This document shows positions 32,856 to 39,909 of a stretch of 45,037 bases of DNA, piece by piece. The translations under genes were made by a program, and so were the position numbers. Within the stretch, counting starts at the first letter, position 1. Every line of letters begins with the position of its first letter. A model generated the notes under the pieces. The model saw only the letters and a program-made list of their open reading frames with translations, ran no database searches and was not told the DNA's origin. The DNA comes from RGIG3513 sp045658985 (GTDB lineage Bacteria > Bacillota > Clostridia > Oscillospirales > Butyricicoccaceae): positions 1 through 45,037 of the forward strand of contig JAZOWC010000049.1 in the NCBI GenBank assembly GCA_045658985.1. Direction: 5' to 3'.

Positions 32856-33677
32856 ATGATGCACAGATATATAGAGAGTGCTGAGTATATCAGAAAGATG
32901 ATCGGCGGCAGAAAGCCTGAGATTCTTATGATACTGGGTTCGGGACTTGGTTTTATGGCGGACGAGATAGAGGATGCAGCGGTCATACCATACGAGGATA
33001 TCCCGAATTTCAAAGTATCCACGGTTGACGGACATGCAGGCAAGCTTGTTGTCGGCAATCTTGAGGGTGTTTGCGTTATGGTTATGCACGGTCGTATGCA
33101 CTGCTATGAGGGATATGCTCCCCAGGATGTTTCTTATCCGGTGCGCGTAGCCAAACTTCTCGGCGCACAGTCGATGATCGTCACCAACGCTGCAGGCGCA
33201 GTCAATGAGAGCTATTCTGTGGGCGACTTGATGCTTATATCCGACCACATCAGATTTATGGGCACAAGTCCCCTTATGGGTCCCAATATTGACGAGTTCG
33301 GCCCCAGATTCTGTGATATGTCCAATGTGTATACCAAGGAGTATCGTGAAGCAGCCCGCAAAAAAGCCGCAGAGATGGATATTAAACTGCAGGAGGGCGT
33401 ATATTTTTATTGTGCAGGCCCTCAGTTTGAGACTCCTGCCGAGATCAGGGCCATCAGAGTTCTTGGCGGTGACGCTGTCGGTATGTCTACCGTATTTGAG
33501 ACTACCGTTGCAGCCCATTGCGGTATGAAGGTGCTGGGTATATCCCTGATGACCAATATGGCTGCAGGAATTATTCCCGACTCCAAGCTGGATGGTGTTG
33601 ATGTTCTGGAGGCCGCCGAAAAAGCCAAGGACAGCTTCTCTGCGCTGGTCAGAGCCTGCCTGCCTTATTTGAGGTGA
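32856..33677 (+). CDS. Purine nucleoside phosphorylase (trimeric PNP-I type)
   Basis: PNP splits inosine or guanosine (and deoxy forms) with phosphate to free base and ribose 1-phosphate. The 273-residue product has ILGSGLGFMAD near residue 26, VMHGRMHCYEGY near residue 73, TNAAGAVN near residue 110, the purine-site segment GPQFETPAEIRA near residue 190, and VGMSTVFETTVA. This is the full family length. Tandem ATG codons at 32856 and 32859 follow GAGGTG; the second has the better spacing. It lies 3 bp from the amidohydrolase gene, suggesting a shared purine salvage role. Confidence 0.94.
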   Translation: MMHRYIESAEYIRKMIGGRKPEILMILGSGLGFMADEIEDAAVIPYEDIPNFKVSTVDGHAGKLVVGNLEGVCVMVMHGRMHCYEGYAPQDVSYPVRVAKLLGAQSMIVTNAAGAVNESYSVGDLMLISDHIRFMGTSPLMGPNIDEFGPRFCDMSNVYTKEYREAARKKAAEMDIKLQEGVYFYCAGPQFETPAEIRAIRVLGGDAVGMSTVFETTVAAHCGMKVLGISLMTNMAAGIIPDSKLDGVDVLEAAEKAKDSFSALVRACLPYLR

Positions 33678-33680
33678 AAT

Positions 33681-34997
33681 ATGTTTGACATTCTTTTCAA
33701 AAATATCTGTGTTGTGAATCCCGATGAGGTTCTGTCCGTTCAGAATAATATGTATCTTGGAGTCAGAGACGGGAAGATAGCATACTTGTCCGACAAAGAG
33801 CCCGAAGAGGGAGCAGTCAGAACCATAGACGGTCGTAACAAGGCGCTCATACCCGGTCTTGTCAATACCCATACTCACGCCGCCATGTCCATTCTGCGCG
33901 GCTATGCCGATGATTACAATCTGCAGGATTGGCTGCATAATTACGTATTCCCCGCAGAAGCCAAACTGGATGAGCGCTGTGTATATATCGGCACTCAGCT
34001 TGCCATAGCTGAGATGATAAGAACCGGCACAGTATCCATTACGGATATGTATATGTATATTCCTGCAGTAGCAAAGGCGGCTTATGAATCCGGCATCTAT
34101 GCCAATATCACCAATGCCGCTCTGGTCTTTGACAGAGACGGATATAAGATGGAAAAAGATAATTCTTTTATCCAGATGGAAGTTCTGCGCAAAGACTGGC
34201 ACAACAGAGACAACGGCCGCATCAAGCTTGATTCCGGCATACATGCCGAGTATACAAGCTTTGAACGGGTGTGGCGTGATTTTGCCGATTATGCCAAACA
34301 GTATGACCTTAATATGCAGCTGCATCTGTCAGAGACCGAGTTCGAACACAACAGCTGTGTTGCCAAGTACGGCAAGACTCCTGCGCGTGTACTTTGTGAT
34401 GCAGGCGTATTTGACACACGCACCACAGCCGCTCATTGTGTCTGGCTGACCGATGAGGATATGGATATACTTCGTGAAAAGGACGTTACCGTTGCTCATA
34501 ATCCCGTCAGCAACCTCAAGCTTGCAAGCGGTATTGCCAGAGTTTCTGATATGCTGAGCAAGGGCGTAAACGTTGCTGTCGGCACAGACGGCGTATGCTC
34601 CAACAATAATCACGATATGTTCGAGGAGATGAAGCTGTGCGCTCTGTTGCAGAAGGGTACAACACTTGATCCCAAGCAGGTCAATGCTTGTCAAGCATTG
34701 AAGCTTGCCACTGTTTCCGGCGCTTATGCTCAGGGCAGAGAGGGAAGTCTGGGAGTTATCAAGGTTGGATATGACGCAAGTATGGCGATGATCGATCTTG
34801 ATGTGCCTCAGCTTACGCCCGTACATAATCCTCTGTCTACCGTTGTTTATTCGGTGAGCGGCAGAGACGTCTGCATGACAATGGTGCGCGGCAAGGTGCT
34901 TTACGAAAACGGCGAGTTTACCACCATCGATATGAAAAAAATCAAAAGCGAGCTTTATGGCTACGTTATGCCCAGAGTTTTTGGAACGAACAGATAA
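33681..34997 (+). CDS. mtaD: Amidohydrolase, adenosine/SAH/MTA deaminase type
   Basis: A 438-residue metal-dependent amidohydrolase. Metal ligands are in NTHTHAAMSILRG (near residue 62), MQLHLSETEFEH (near residue 213), TAAHCVWLT (near residue 250) and VGTDGVCSNNN (near residue 300). This is the pattern of the MtaD group, which deaminates S-adenosylhomocysteine, methylthioadenosine or 5'-deoxyadenosine. Coupling to the PNP gene (3 bp gap) suggests recycling of deaminated nucleosides, for example from radical SAM reactions; that is inference. The exact preferred substrate is not visible. Confidence 0.88.
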   Translation: MFDILFKNICVVNPDEVLSVQNNMYLGVRDGKIAYLSDKEPEEGAVRTIDGRNKALIPGLVNTHTHAAMSILRGYADDYNLQDWLHNYVFPAEAKLDERCVYIGTQLAIAEMIRTGTVSITDMYMYIPAVAKAAYESGIYANITNAALVFDRDGYKMEKDNSFIQMEVLRKDWHNRDNGRIKLDSGIHAEYTSFERVWRDFADYAKQYDLNMQLHLSETEFEHNSCVAKYGKTPARVLCDAGVFDTRTTAAHCVWLTDEDMDILREKDVTVAHNPVSNLKLASGIARVSDMLSKGVNVAVGTDGVCSNNNHDMFEEMKLCALLQKGTTLDPKQVNACQALKLATVSGAYAQGREGSLGVIKVGYDASMAMIDLDVPQLTPVHNPLSTVVYSVSGRDVCMTMVRGKVLYENGEFTTIDMKKIKSELYGYVMPRVFGTNR

Positions 34998-35019
34998 TCG
35001 GTTTTGAGGCGGTGCAACA

Positions 35020-36642
35020 TTGAGAAAAAACAGATCGACAGGATTCTTTGAGAGCACAATGGTGCTTATGCTCTCCAGTATCATCGTTAAAGTTATTGGC
35101 GCGTTTTTTACCATTCCGCTTACCAATCTTTACGGAGCGGACGGAACGGGTATATATAACGTTGCCTACTATATATACACGGCTATGCTCACAATCTCCA
35201 CGGCGGCACTGCCCGTGGCCGTGTCAAAAATGGTCGCCGAGTCCATCGCCCTGGGCAAGCATAAAGAAGCCCGCCGCATAGGAAGCGTGGCGCTCAGCTC
35301 CTTTGCTGTGATCGGTCTGGTTTTCTCGCTGGCCATGATAATCTTTGCCGACGGGTTCGTGAACATTGCAAAAAACGCTGCTGCAAGAGAGTCGGTCATT
35401 GTTGTAGCGCCTACAATATTCTTTATGTGTATAGTTTCTGCCGTCAGGGGATACTATCAGGGACGCTCCAATATGGTGCCCACCGCTATTTCGCAGGTTA
35501 TTGAGGCGCTTGGCAAGCTTATTTTCGGACTTGGTCTGGCATACTACTTTATGCACAAAGGCTATGGTCTTGAGATAGTTGTTGCAGGCGCAATCGGAGG
35601 CGTCACCATCGGTACGGTGCTGAGTACGGTATATCTGGTTGCTGTAAGATGCAAGGATGCCAAGTATGACAAAGAAGAACCCGGCCTGCTTGCTGATGAC
35701 AGCCCCAAAACCTCATATACGGGAATACTCAAAAAACTGCTTGCGCTGTCTCTGCCCATCACGATCGGAGCATCGGTGCTCAGCATCACCAATCTTATTG
35801 ATACTTTTGTTGTACTCAGACGTCTGCAGGACGGATGCCTGATGACCGATGTGGCGGCAAACCATCTGTACGGTGTGTACGGTATGGCATCCAAGCTGTT
35901 CAATCTGCCCCAGACCATTGTTGTTGCTATCGGTATCAGTGTTATACCCGGTATCTCGGCGGCATTGGCCGTGTTTGAAGAAAAAAAGGCCAGAAGCCTC
36001 ACCGAGAGCGCATTCCGACTTACCAGTCTGCTTGCTTTTCCCTGTGCGGTCGGTCTTGCGGTTCTGTCAAAACCCATTCTTTCTATGCTCTACTACAATA
36101 AGCTTGCCGATGCTGCCGAGGCAGCACCTCTGCTTGTTTATCTGACTCCTGCCGTGTTCCTCGTTGCAATGGTCAGCGTTACAAACTCGGTTCTGCAGGG
36201 AAGCGGCAAAATATGGGTTCCCGTAATTACCGTTACACTTGGCGGTATTATCAAGCTTGTTACCAACTATGTTCTTGTTGGAACACCCGGTATCAACATC
36301 AGCGGTGCTCCCATAGGTACCTGCCTGTGCTACGGCACGATTATGGTCCTCAACCTTGTATATATCAGGATCAAGATCGTACGGTTTTCGCCTGTCAAAG
36401 TATTCCTCAAGCCCCTCACCGCAGCCGCTGTCATGGGTGTATTTGCATGGCTGATTTACACTCCCTTGTCCGCAATATTTGCCGGCGGATTTATTATGAA
36501 CTCTGTTGCCGTATTGCTTACGGTAGGTTTGTCCGCTGTGATATATGCATTGATGCTCATTGTTCTCAAAGCGCTACCCAAAGAGGATGTGCTCATGCTT
36601 CCCAAGGGCAAAAAAATCGCCGCATTGCTCAAGCTTGACTGA
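35020..36642 (+). CDS. Polysaccharide/lipid flippase, SpoVB / MurJ-like (MOP superfamily)
   Basis: A 540-residue integral membrane protein with about 14 hydrophobic segments, beginning STGFFESTMVLMLSSIIVKVIGAFF. This is the SpoVB/YabM-type branch of the MOP flippases, which move lipid-linked cell-wall precursors; SpoVB itself is needed for spore cortex synthesis. Its place directly before mazG-hup-rqcP-yabP-yabQ-divIC matches yabM ahead of yabN in Bacillus, so I favour a YabM/SpoVB assignment, without proof of a sporulation role. Start is TTG at 35020 with AGGCGGTG upstream. It is the last gene of the long operon. Confidence 0.9.
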   Translation: MRKNRSTGFFESTMVLMLSSIIVKVIGAFFTIPLTNLYGADGTGIYNVAYYIYTAMLTISTAALPVAVSKMVAESIALGKHKEARRIGSVALSSFAVIGLVFSLAMIIFADGFVNIAKNAAARESVIVVAPTIFFMCIVSAVRGYYQGRSNMVPTAISQVIEALGKLIFGLGLAYYFMHKGYGLEIVVAGAIGGVTIGTVLSTVYLVAVRCKDAKYDKEEPGLLADDSPKTSYTGILKKLLALSLPITIGASVLSITNLIDTFVVLRRLQDGCLMTDVAANHLYGVYGMASKLFNLPQTIVVAIGISVIPGISAALAVFEEKKARSLTESAFRLTSLLAFPCAVGLAVLSKPILSMLYYNKLADAAEAAPLLVYLTPAVFLVAMVSVTNSVLQGSGKIWVPVITVTLGGIIKLVTNYVLVGTPGINISGAPIGTCLCYGTIMVLNLVYIRIKIVRFSPVKVFLKPLTAAAVMGVFAWLIYTPLSAIFAGGFIMNSVAVLLTVGLSAVIYALMLIVLKALPKEDVLMLPKGKKIAALLKLD

Positions 36643-36681
36643 TTTTGTTGAAAAGTAACATATTTGAGCAAAAATACACGG

Positions 36682-36687
36682 TATAAT
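36682..36687 (+). promoter_or_regulatory. Possible promoter -10 of the mazG operon
   Basis: A perfect TATAAT lies 42 bp ahead of mazG, but no convincing -35 sits at the right spacing. The 86-bp gap after the flippase gene has no terminator hairpin, so read-through is also likely. Confidence 0.35.
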
Positions 36688-36728
36688 ATAAAAAATGCCA
36701 CAAAACCACTTGCATTGGAGATAAAAAT

Positions 36729-37376
36729 ATGGTAGATTGTAACAAAGATAAGTACGGCTTTGAGGATCTTTTGGATATTATGTGCACTTTGCGTGCGCCC
36801 GGAGGTTGTCCTTGGGATGGCGAACAGACCCATCAGTCTATCCGCCGCAATTTTATAGAAGAAGTTTATGAAGCATGCGAGGCTATCGACCTTTCGGATG
36901 ACCGTCTGCTGTGTGAGGAATTGGGAGATGTGCTTTTGCAGGTGGTTTTCCATGCAAAAATTGCTCAGGACAGAGGCGCGTTTGACATCAATGATGTTTG
37001 CGACACCGTGTCAAAAAAGCTGATCTATCGTCATCCTCATATTTTCGGTCAGATGAAGCTCGAAACATCCGAGCAGGTCCTGGAGATGTGGGAAGAAGTC
37101 AAGAAAAAAGAAAAACAGCAGAAGACCGTGAGTGAGAGCATCGACCAGATAGCCAAAACTCTCCCTGCGCTGATCTATGCCGAAAAGGTGCAGAAAAAAG
37201 CCGCAAAGGCAGGATATGAGGTCAAGGCAGACAGCAACTCCGATGATATCGGCGAAAGATTGTTTGAGATTGTCGCGGAGGCAAGAGCAAAGGGGATAGA
37301 TCCCGAAAAGTCGCTTATGGATGCAACCAACCGTTTTATTGCCGATTTTAATCAGGCGGAAAAAGCGGTAAAATAA
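36729..37376 (+). CDS. mazG: MazG-type nucleoside triphosphate pyrophosphohydrolase
   Basis: MazG hydrolyses NTPs to NMP and pyrophosphate and helps clear abnormal nucleotides. The 215-residue product has GGCPWDGEQTHQSIRRNFIEE and the metal pattern EEVYEACEAID ... EELGDVLLQVVFH (EExxE and ExxD), then a helical C-terminal part with a second, less complete segment (ALIYAEKVQKKAAKAGYEV). It lacks the N-terminal tetrapyrrole methylase-like domain found in Bacillus YabN. Gene order flippase-mazG-hup-rqcP corresponds to yabM-yabN-yabO in Bacillus with hup added. Confidence 0.93.
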   Translation: MVDCNKDKYGFEDLLDIMCTLRAPGGCPWDGEQTHQSIRRNFIEEVYEACEAIDLSDDRLLCEELGDVLLQVVFHAKIAQDRGAFDINDVCDTVSKKLIYRHPHIFGQMKLETSEQVLEMWEEVKKKEKQQKTVSESIDQIAKTLPALIYAEKVQKKAAKAGYEVKADSNSDDIGERLFEIVAEARAKGIDPEKSLMDATNRFIADFNQAEKAVK

Positions 37377-37409
37377 AGAAAGTACATTTAATTATAGGAG
37401 GACAAGAAA

Positions 37410-37685
37410 ATGAACAAAACAGAACTTATCGCAGCAGTAGCAGAAAAGTGCGCAATGAAGAAGAAAGACGCAGAATGTGCTGTTACCGCAACATTTGAGG
37501 CTATTACAGAAGAACTGGTAAAGGGCGGCAAGATCCAGCTGATCGGCTTTGGCTCTTTTGAAGTCAAGTCCCGTGCCGAGCGCGTAGGCCGCAACCCCAA
37601 GACCGGCGAAACCATCAAGATCGATGCTGTTAAGTATCCTGTATTCAAGGCCGGCAAGGGTCTCAAGGACGAAGTCTCCAAGTAA
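37410..37685 (+). CDS. hup: HU-type nucleoid DNA-binding protein
   Basis: A 91-residue DNABII protein. It begins MNKTELIAAVAEKCAMKKKD and carries the DNA-binding arm signature GFGSFEVKSRAERVGRNPKTGE before the conserved VFKAGKGLKD end. HU bends and compacts DNA and is essential or nearly so in Firmicutes. AGGAGG lies 8 bases before the ATG. rqcP starts two bases after its stop, so the two are coupled. Codon use is biased, as expected for an abundant protein. Confidence 0.97.
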   Translation: MNKTELIAAVAEKCAMKKKDAECAVTATFEAITEELVKGGKIQLIGFGSFEVKSRAERVGRNPKTGETIKIDAVKYPVFKAGKGLKDEVSK

Positions 37686-37687
37686 AA

Positions 37688-37933
37688 ATGCGCTTAGATA
37701 AATATCTCAAGACTGCAAGGCTCATAAAGAGGCGTACAGTTGCCAATGATGCCTGTGACGCAGAGCGTGTTGAGGTAAACGGCAAGCCTGCCAAATCCTC
37801 GTACAGAGTCAAGATTGGAGATGTCATTACCGTTTCTTTTGGAACGAGACGTCTCAATGTCAGGGTACTTGATATCAGTGAGCATACCACCAAGGAGAAT
37901 GCCGCACTGATGTATGAGGAAATATCAGAATAA
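37688..37933 (+). CDS. rqcP: RqcP-type S4-domain RNA-binding protein (YabO)
   Basis: An 81-residue protein that is almost entirely an S4 domain (MRLDKYLKTARLIKRRT, VEVNGKPAKSSYRVKIGDVI). In Bacillus YabO/RqcP works with RqcH in ribosome-associated quality control, promoting alanine tailing on stalled 50S subunits. Same size and neighbours (MazG upstream, YabP downstream) support the assignment. Its start, 2 bases after hup, has no separate strong ribosome site; coupling with hup is likely. A hairpin follows that may end or slow transcription before yabP. Confidence 0.93.
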   Translation: MRLDKYLKTARLIKRRTVANDACDAERVEVNGKPAKSSYRVKIGDVITVSFGTRRLNVRVLDISEHTTKENAALMYEEISE

Positions 37934-37941
37934 AATAACAG

Positions 37942-37983
37942 ACCTCCCCATATATATTCTATGAAATATAAGGGGAGGTTTTA
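37942..37983 (+). promoter_or_regulatory. Hairpin that buries the yabP ribosome binding site
   Basis: ACCTCCCC (37942-37949) pairs with GGGGAGGT (37972-37979), with extra A-U pairs in the AU-rich interior. The 3' arm is the only ribosome site of yabP (GGGGAGG, 7 bases from ATG). TTTT follows the stem, so it can also work as a partial terminator. Either way it would separate rqcP expression from yabP. Confidence 0.7.
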
Positions 37984-37985
37984 TT

Positions 37986-38258
37986 ATGTCCGAAAACTAT
38001 ATGGAAAAAGGGAAGAATAATATAATCATCGAAAACCGCGAGAGAGCAAATATATCAGGCGTCTGCGAGGTGCTGAACTTTGACGAGCATGAGGTATGCA
38101 TGAATACCACTCAGGGAAAACTGACGCTGCTGGGAGATGGCCTGCACGTAGAAAAGCTTAATCTGGATATAGGAGAGATATCCGTGGTGGGAAGGATTGA
38201 CGGTATGGAATATACCGGAGTGCAAAGGGAAGGTTCATTCTGGTCTAAAATCTTCTGA
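37986..38258 (+). CDS. yabP: Sporulation protein YabP
   Basis: A 90-residue YabP family protein (segments NIIIENRERANISGVCEVLNFD, VCMNTTQGKLTLLGDGLHVEK and LNLDIGEISVVGRI). In Bacillus it is made in the mother cell under sigma-E and is needed for spore formation; molecular action is unknown. Order rqcP-yabP-yabQ-divIC is conserved. The ribosome site is hidden in a hairpin (37942-37979). No clear sigma-E promoter was found in the short gap, so expression may depend on hairpin opening or on a site I missed. Confidence 0.93.
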   Translation: MSENYMEKGKNNIIIENRERANISGVCEVLNFDEHEVCMNTTQGKLTLLGDGLHVEKLNLDIGEISVVGRIDGMEYTGVQREGSFWSKIF

Positions 38259-38260
38259 GT

Positions 38261-38584
38261 ATGGGGATGGATATGCTGCAGCAGACGAGGGTATTCGTAT
38301 TTGCTGCAATATTCGGTGTTCTTGCGGCACTTGTGTTTGACTTGTTTTCTGTAACAGCAAGGCTGTTCAGGCGCAAAAAAGCTGCAATATGGATATTTGA
38401 CGGTATATACTGCGTATTGTGCTTTGTGGGGTCGGTATTGTTTTTACTGATTGAGGGGACGGGGCAGATAGAGAGTTATATACTGTTTGGTGCTGTTTTG
38501 GGAGCGGTCGTGTATTTTTTTACCGTTTCAGCACTGTTCAAACATATATTTTGCACAAAAAGGGTTATAAAACACCAAAAATAA
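38261..38584 (+). CDS. yabQ: Spore cortex biosynthesis protein YabQ
   Basis: A 107-residue membrane protein with three hydrophobic segments (near residues 10-30, 43-65 and 72-90) and the YabQ pattern FAAIFGVLAALVFDLF followed by a basic loop (RLFRRKKAAIW). In Bacillus YabQ locates to the forespore outer membrane and is needed for cortex. It starts two bases after yabP; several ATG codons (38261, 38267, 38273) are possible and the ribosome site is weak, so coupling with yabP is likely. Confidence 0.88.
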   Translation: MGMDMLQQTRVFVFAAIFGVLAALVFDLFSVTARLFRRKKAAIWIFDGIYCVLCFVGSVLFLLIEGTGQIESYILFGAVLGAVVYFFTVSALFKHIFCTKRVIKHQK

Positions 38585-38594
38585 TATTTATCTG

Positions 38595-38623
38595 TTGACA
38601 TAATATATTTTGTTTAATATAAT
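38595..38623 (+). promoter_or_regulatory. Full-consensus promoter of divIC
   Basis: TTGACA (38595-38600), 17 bp, TATAAT (38618-38623). It should make divIC and the S1 gene independent of the sporulation pair upstream. Confidence 0.9.
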
Positions 38624-38665
38624 GTATGCAGGAGTATAGTTTGTGAATGAAGAAAGGATAGAGCA

Positions 38666-38950
38666 ATGAGAAAGAAAAAGCGCGTAAGTATTGCAATAAA
38701 ACTCTTTGTCGTCCTTTTTGCACTTTATTCTGCTGTACAGCTTGTCAGCCTGCAGGTCAAGATCAACGCCAAGAAGCAGGAGCAGGAAGATCTCAAACTC
38801 CAGGTCGAGCAGCAGAAAACCTCCAATGACAGACTTGAGGATATGCTTAATTCTGGTTATGACGAGGATTATATAGCCACTTTGGCGAGAGAAAAGTTCG
38901 GATACGGATATTCGGGAGAACAGGTTTATATAGATCAATCAAGTAAGTAA
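38666..38950 (+). CDS. divIC: Septum formation initiator DivIC/FtsB-like
   Basis: A 94-residue bitopic protein: short basic cytoplasmic tail (MRKKKR), one membrane segment (residues 9-27), a coiled coil (INAKKQEQEDLKLQVEQQKT) and a C-terminal extracytoplasmic motif YIATLAREKFGYGYSGEQVY, the conserved DivIC/FtsB end. It joins FtsL and DivIB in the divisome. Location between yabQ and the S1 gene matches Bacillus. It has a perfect sigma-A promoter. Confidence 0.93.
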   Translation: MRKKKRVSIAIKLFVVLFALYSAVQLVSLQVKINAKKQEQEDLKLQVEQQKTSNDRLEDMLNSGYDEDYIATLAREKFGYGYSGEQVYIDQSSK

Positions 38951-38975
38951 GCTATTTAGGAGGATCATCTTTCAG

Positions 38976-39386
38976 ATGGACATTGTTGTCGGCAATATTT
39001 ATGAGGGTAAAGTCACCGGCATTACCAAGTTTGGTGCGTTCGTGCAGCTCGCACCCGGCAAGAGCGGAATGGTTCATATCTCTGAGATCACCAACACATT
39101 TGTCAGTGATATCAGTCAGCACCTTTCGGAGGGACAGACTGTCAAAGTTAAAGTAATCGGCATTGATCAGGCTAATCGCATTAACCTTTCAATCAAAAAA
39201 GCAGTAGAACAGCAGCAGCCTCAGAAGCCTGCTTATGTGCAGCAGCGTCCCCGTCAGGCCGCACCCAAAGAAGAAGAGGATCCGTTTGAGACCAAGCTCA
39301 AGGCTTTTATGCAGAGCAGTGAGAGCCGTATATCCGATCTCAAGAGTCAGAATGACCGCAGAAGCGGCGGAAGACGCAGAAGATAA
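38976..39386 (+). CDS. yabR: S1-domain RNA-binding protein (YabR-like)
   Basis: A 136-residue protein with a single S1 domain (GNIYEGKVTGITKFGAFVQL, GKSGMVHISEI, near residues 5-72) and a basic tail rich in Gln, Pro and Arg ending RSGGRRRR, probably disordered and RNA-binding. The Bacillus counterpart YabR (related to GSP13) lies at the same place behind divIC. The AGGAGG lies 12 bases before the ATG, a long spacing; no closer start codon exists. A strong terminator follows. Confidence 0.92.
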   Translation: MDIVVGNIYEGKVTGITKFGAFVQLAPGKSGMVHISEITNTFVSDISQHLSEGQTVKVKVIGIDQANRINLSIKKAVEQQQPQKPAYVQQRPRQAAPKEEEDPFETKLKAFMQSSESRISDLKSQNDRRSGGRRRR

Positions 39387-39399
39387 CATTACATATTTA

Positions 39400-39434
39400 C
39401 CGCACCGTGAGATTACGGTGCGGTTTTGTTTTTT
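39400..39434 (+). terminator. Terminator after the S1 gene
   Basis: CCGCACCGT / ACGGTGCGG, loop GAGATT, then TTTTGTTTTTT. Confidence 0.93.
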
Positions 39435-39445
39435 GGTATAAGATT

Positions 39446-39476
39446 CCAATAATATTTTTGGTGCTGTGCCATATAA
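39446..39476 (+). promoter_or_regulatory. Candidate sigma-G-type promoter of the spore protein gene
   Basis: CCAATA (39446-39451), 18 bp, CATATAA (39470-39476). This resembles the forespore sigma-G pattern (nATA, 18 bp, CATAnnA). Sigma-G control is the rule for this gene family. Confidence 0.4.
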
Positions 39477-39511
39477 TATGACTGTAATCTTAAAACAAAG
39501 GAGAAAACATC

Positions 39512-39712
39512 ATGTCTTATAGCAGCAACAAGTCCAATATGAGCGCAAGCACCAAGCAGGCTCTGCATAACTTCAAGATGGAGACCGCACGTGAAGTAGG
39601 CGTTCAGCTCAACGAAGGCTATAACGGCGAACTGACCAGCAAGCAGGCCGGCTCTATCGGCGGCCAGATGGTCAAGAAGCTTGTTCAGCAGGCAGAGAAC
39701 AACCTGAAGTAA
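39512..39712 (+). CDS. Small acid-soluble spore protein, alpha/beta type
   Basis: A 66-residue SASP that coats DNA in the dormant spore and protects it from UV and heat. Both signature blocks are present: ALHNFKMETAREVGVQL (first helix, containing the germination protease site region) and YNGELTSKQAGSIGGQMVKKLVQQAE (second block with the GSIGG turn). In the usual site glutamate is followed by Ile or Phe and Ala; here it reads ETA. A good AAAGGAG precedes the ATG by 8 bases. The gene is alone between two strong terminators. Confidence 0.96.
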   Translation: MSYSSNKSNMSASTKQALHNFKMETAREVGVQLNEGYNGELTSKQAGSIGGQMVKKLVQQAENNLK

Positions 39713-39753
39713 GGTTCTGTTTTTTCGCAGCAGCATAAACTTCGGCATAATAT

Positions 39754-39807
39754 AAAAAGTTATTCTTTCCGGATTTAATCAGGGAAGAATAACTTTTTAA
39801 TTTTTTT
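39754..39807 (+). terminator. Terminator after the spore protein gene
   Basis: 17-bp stem starting AAAAAGTTATTCTT and closing AAGAATAACTTTTT (one G-U pair), 11-base loop, T7 tail. Confidence 0.85.
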
Positions 39808-39831
39808 GGCCGTAAAAATATATACAATACT

Positions 39832-39860
39832 TTGACATATCGGATAGTCTGTGATACAAT
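39832..39860 (+). promoter_or_regulatory. Promoter of the SLH-repeat protein gene
   Basis: TTGACA (39832-39837), 17 bp, TACAAT (39855-39860). Confidence 0.82.
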
Positions 39861-39909
39861 ATATGAGAATATATGTCGAAAACTGCCGATTATCCTATGA
39901 GGTGTAAGT

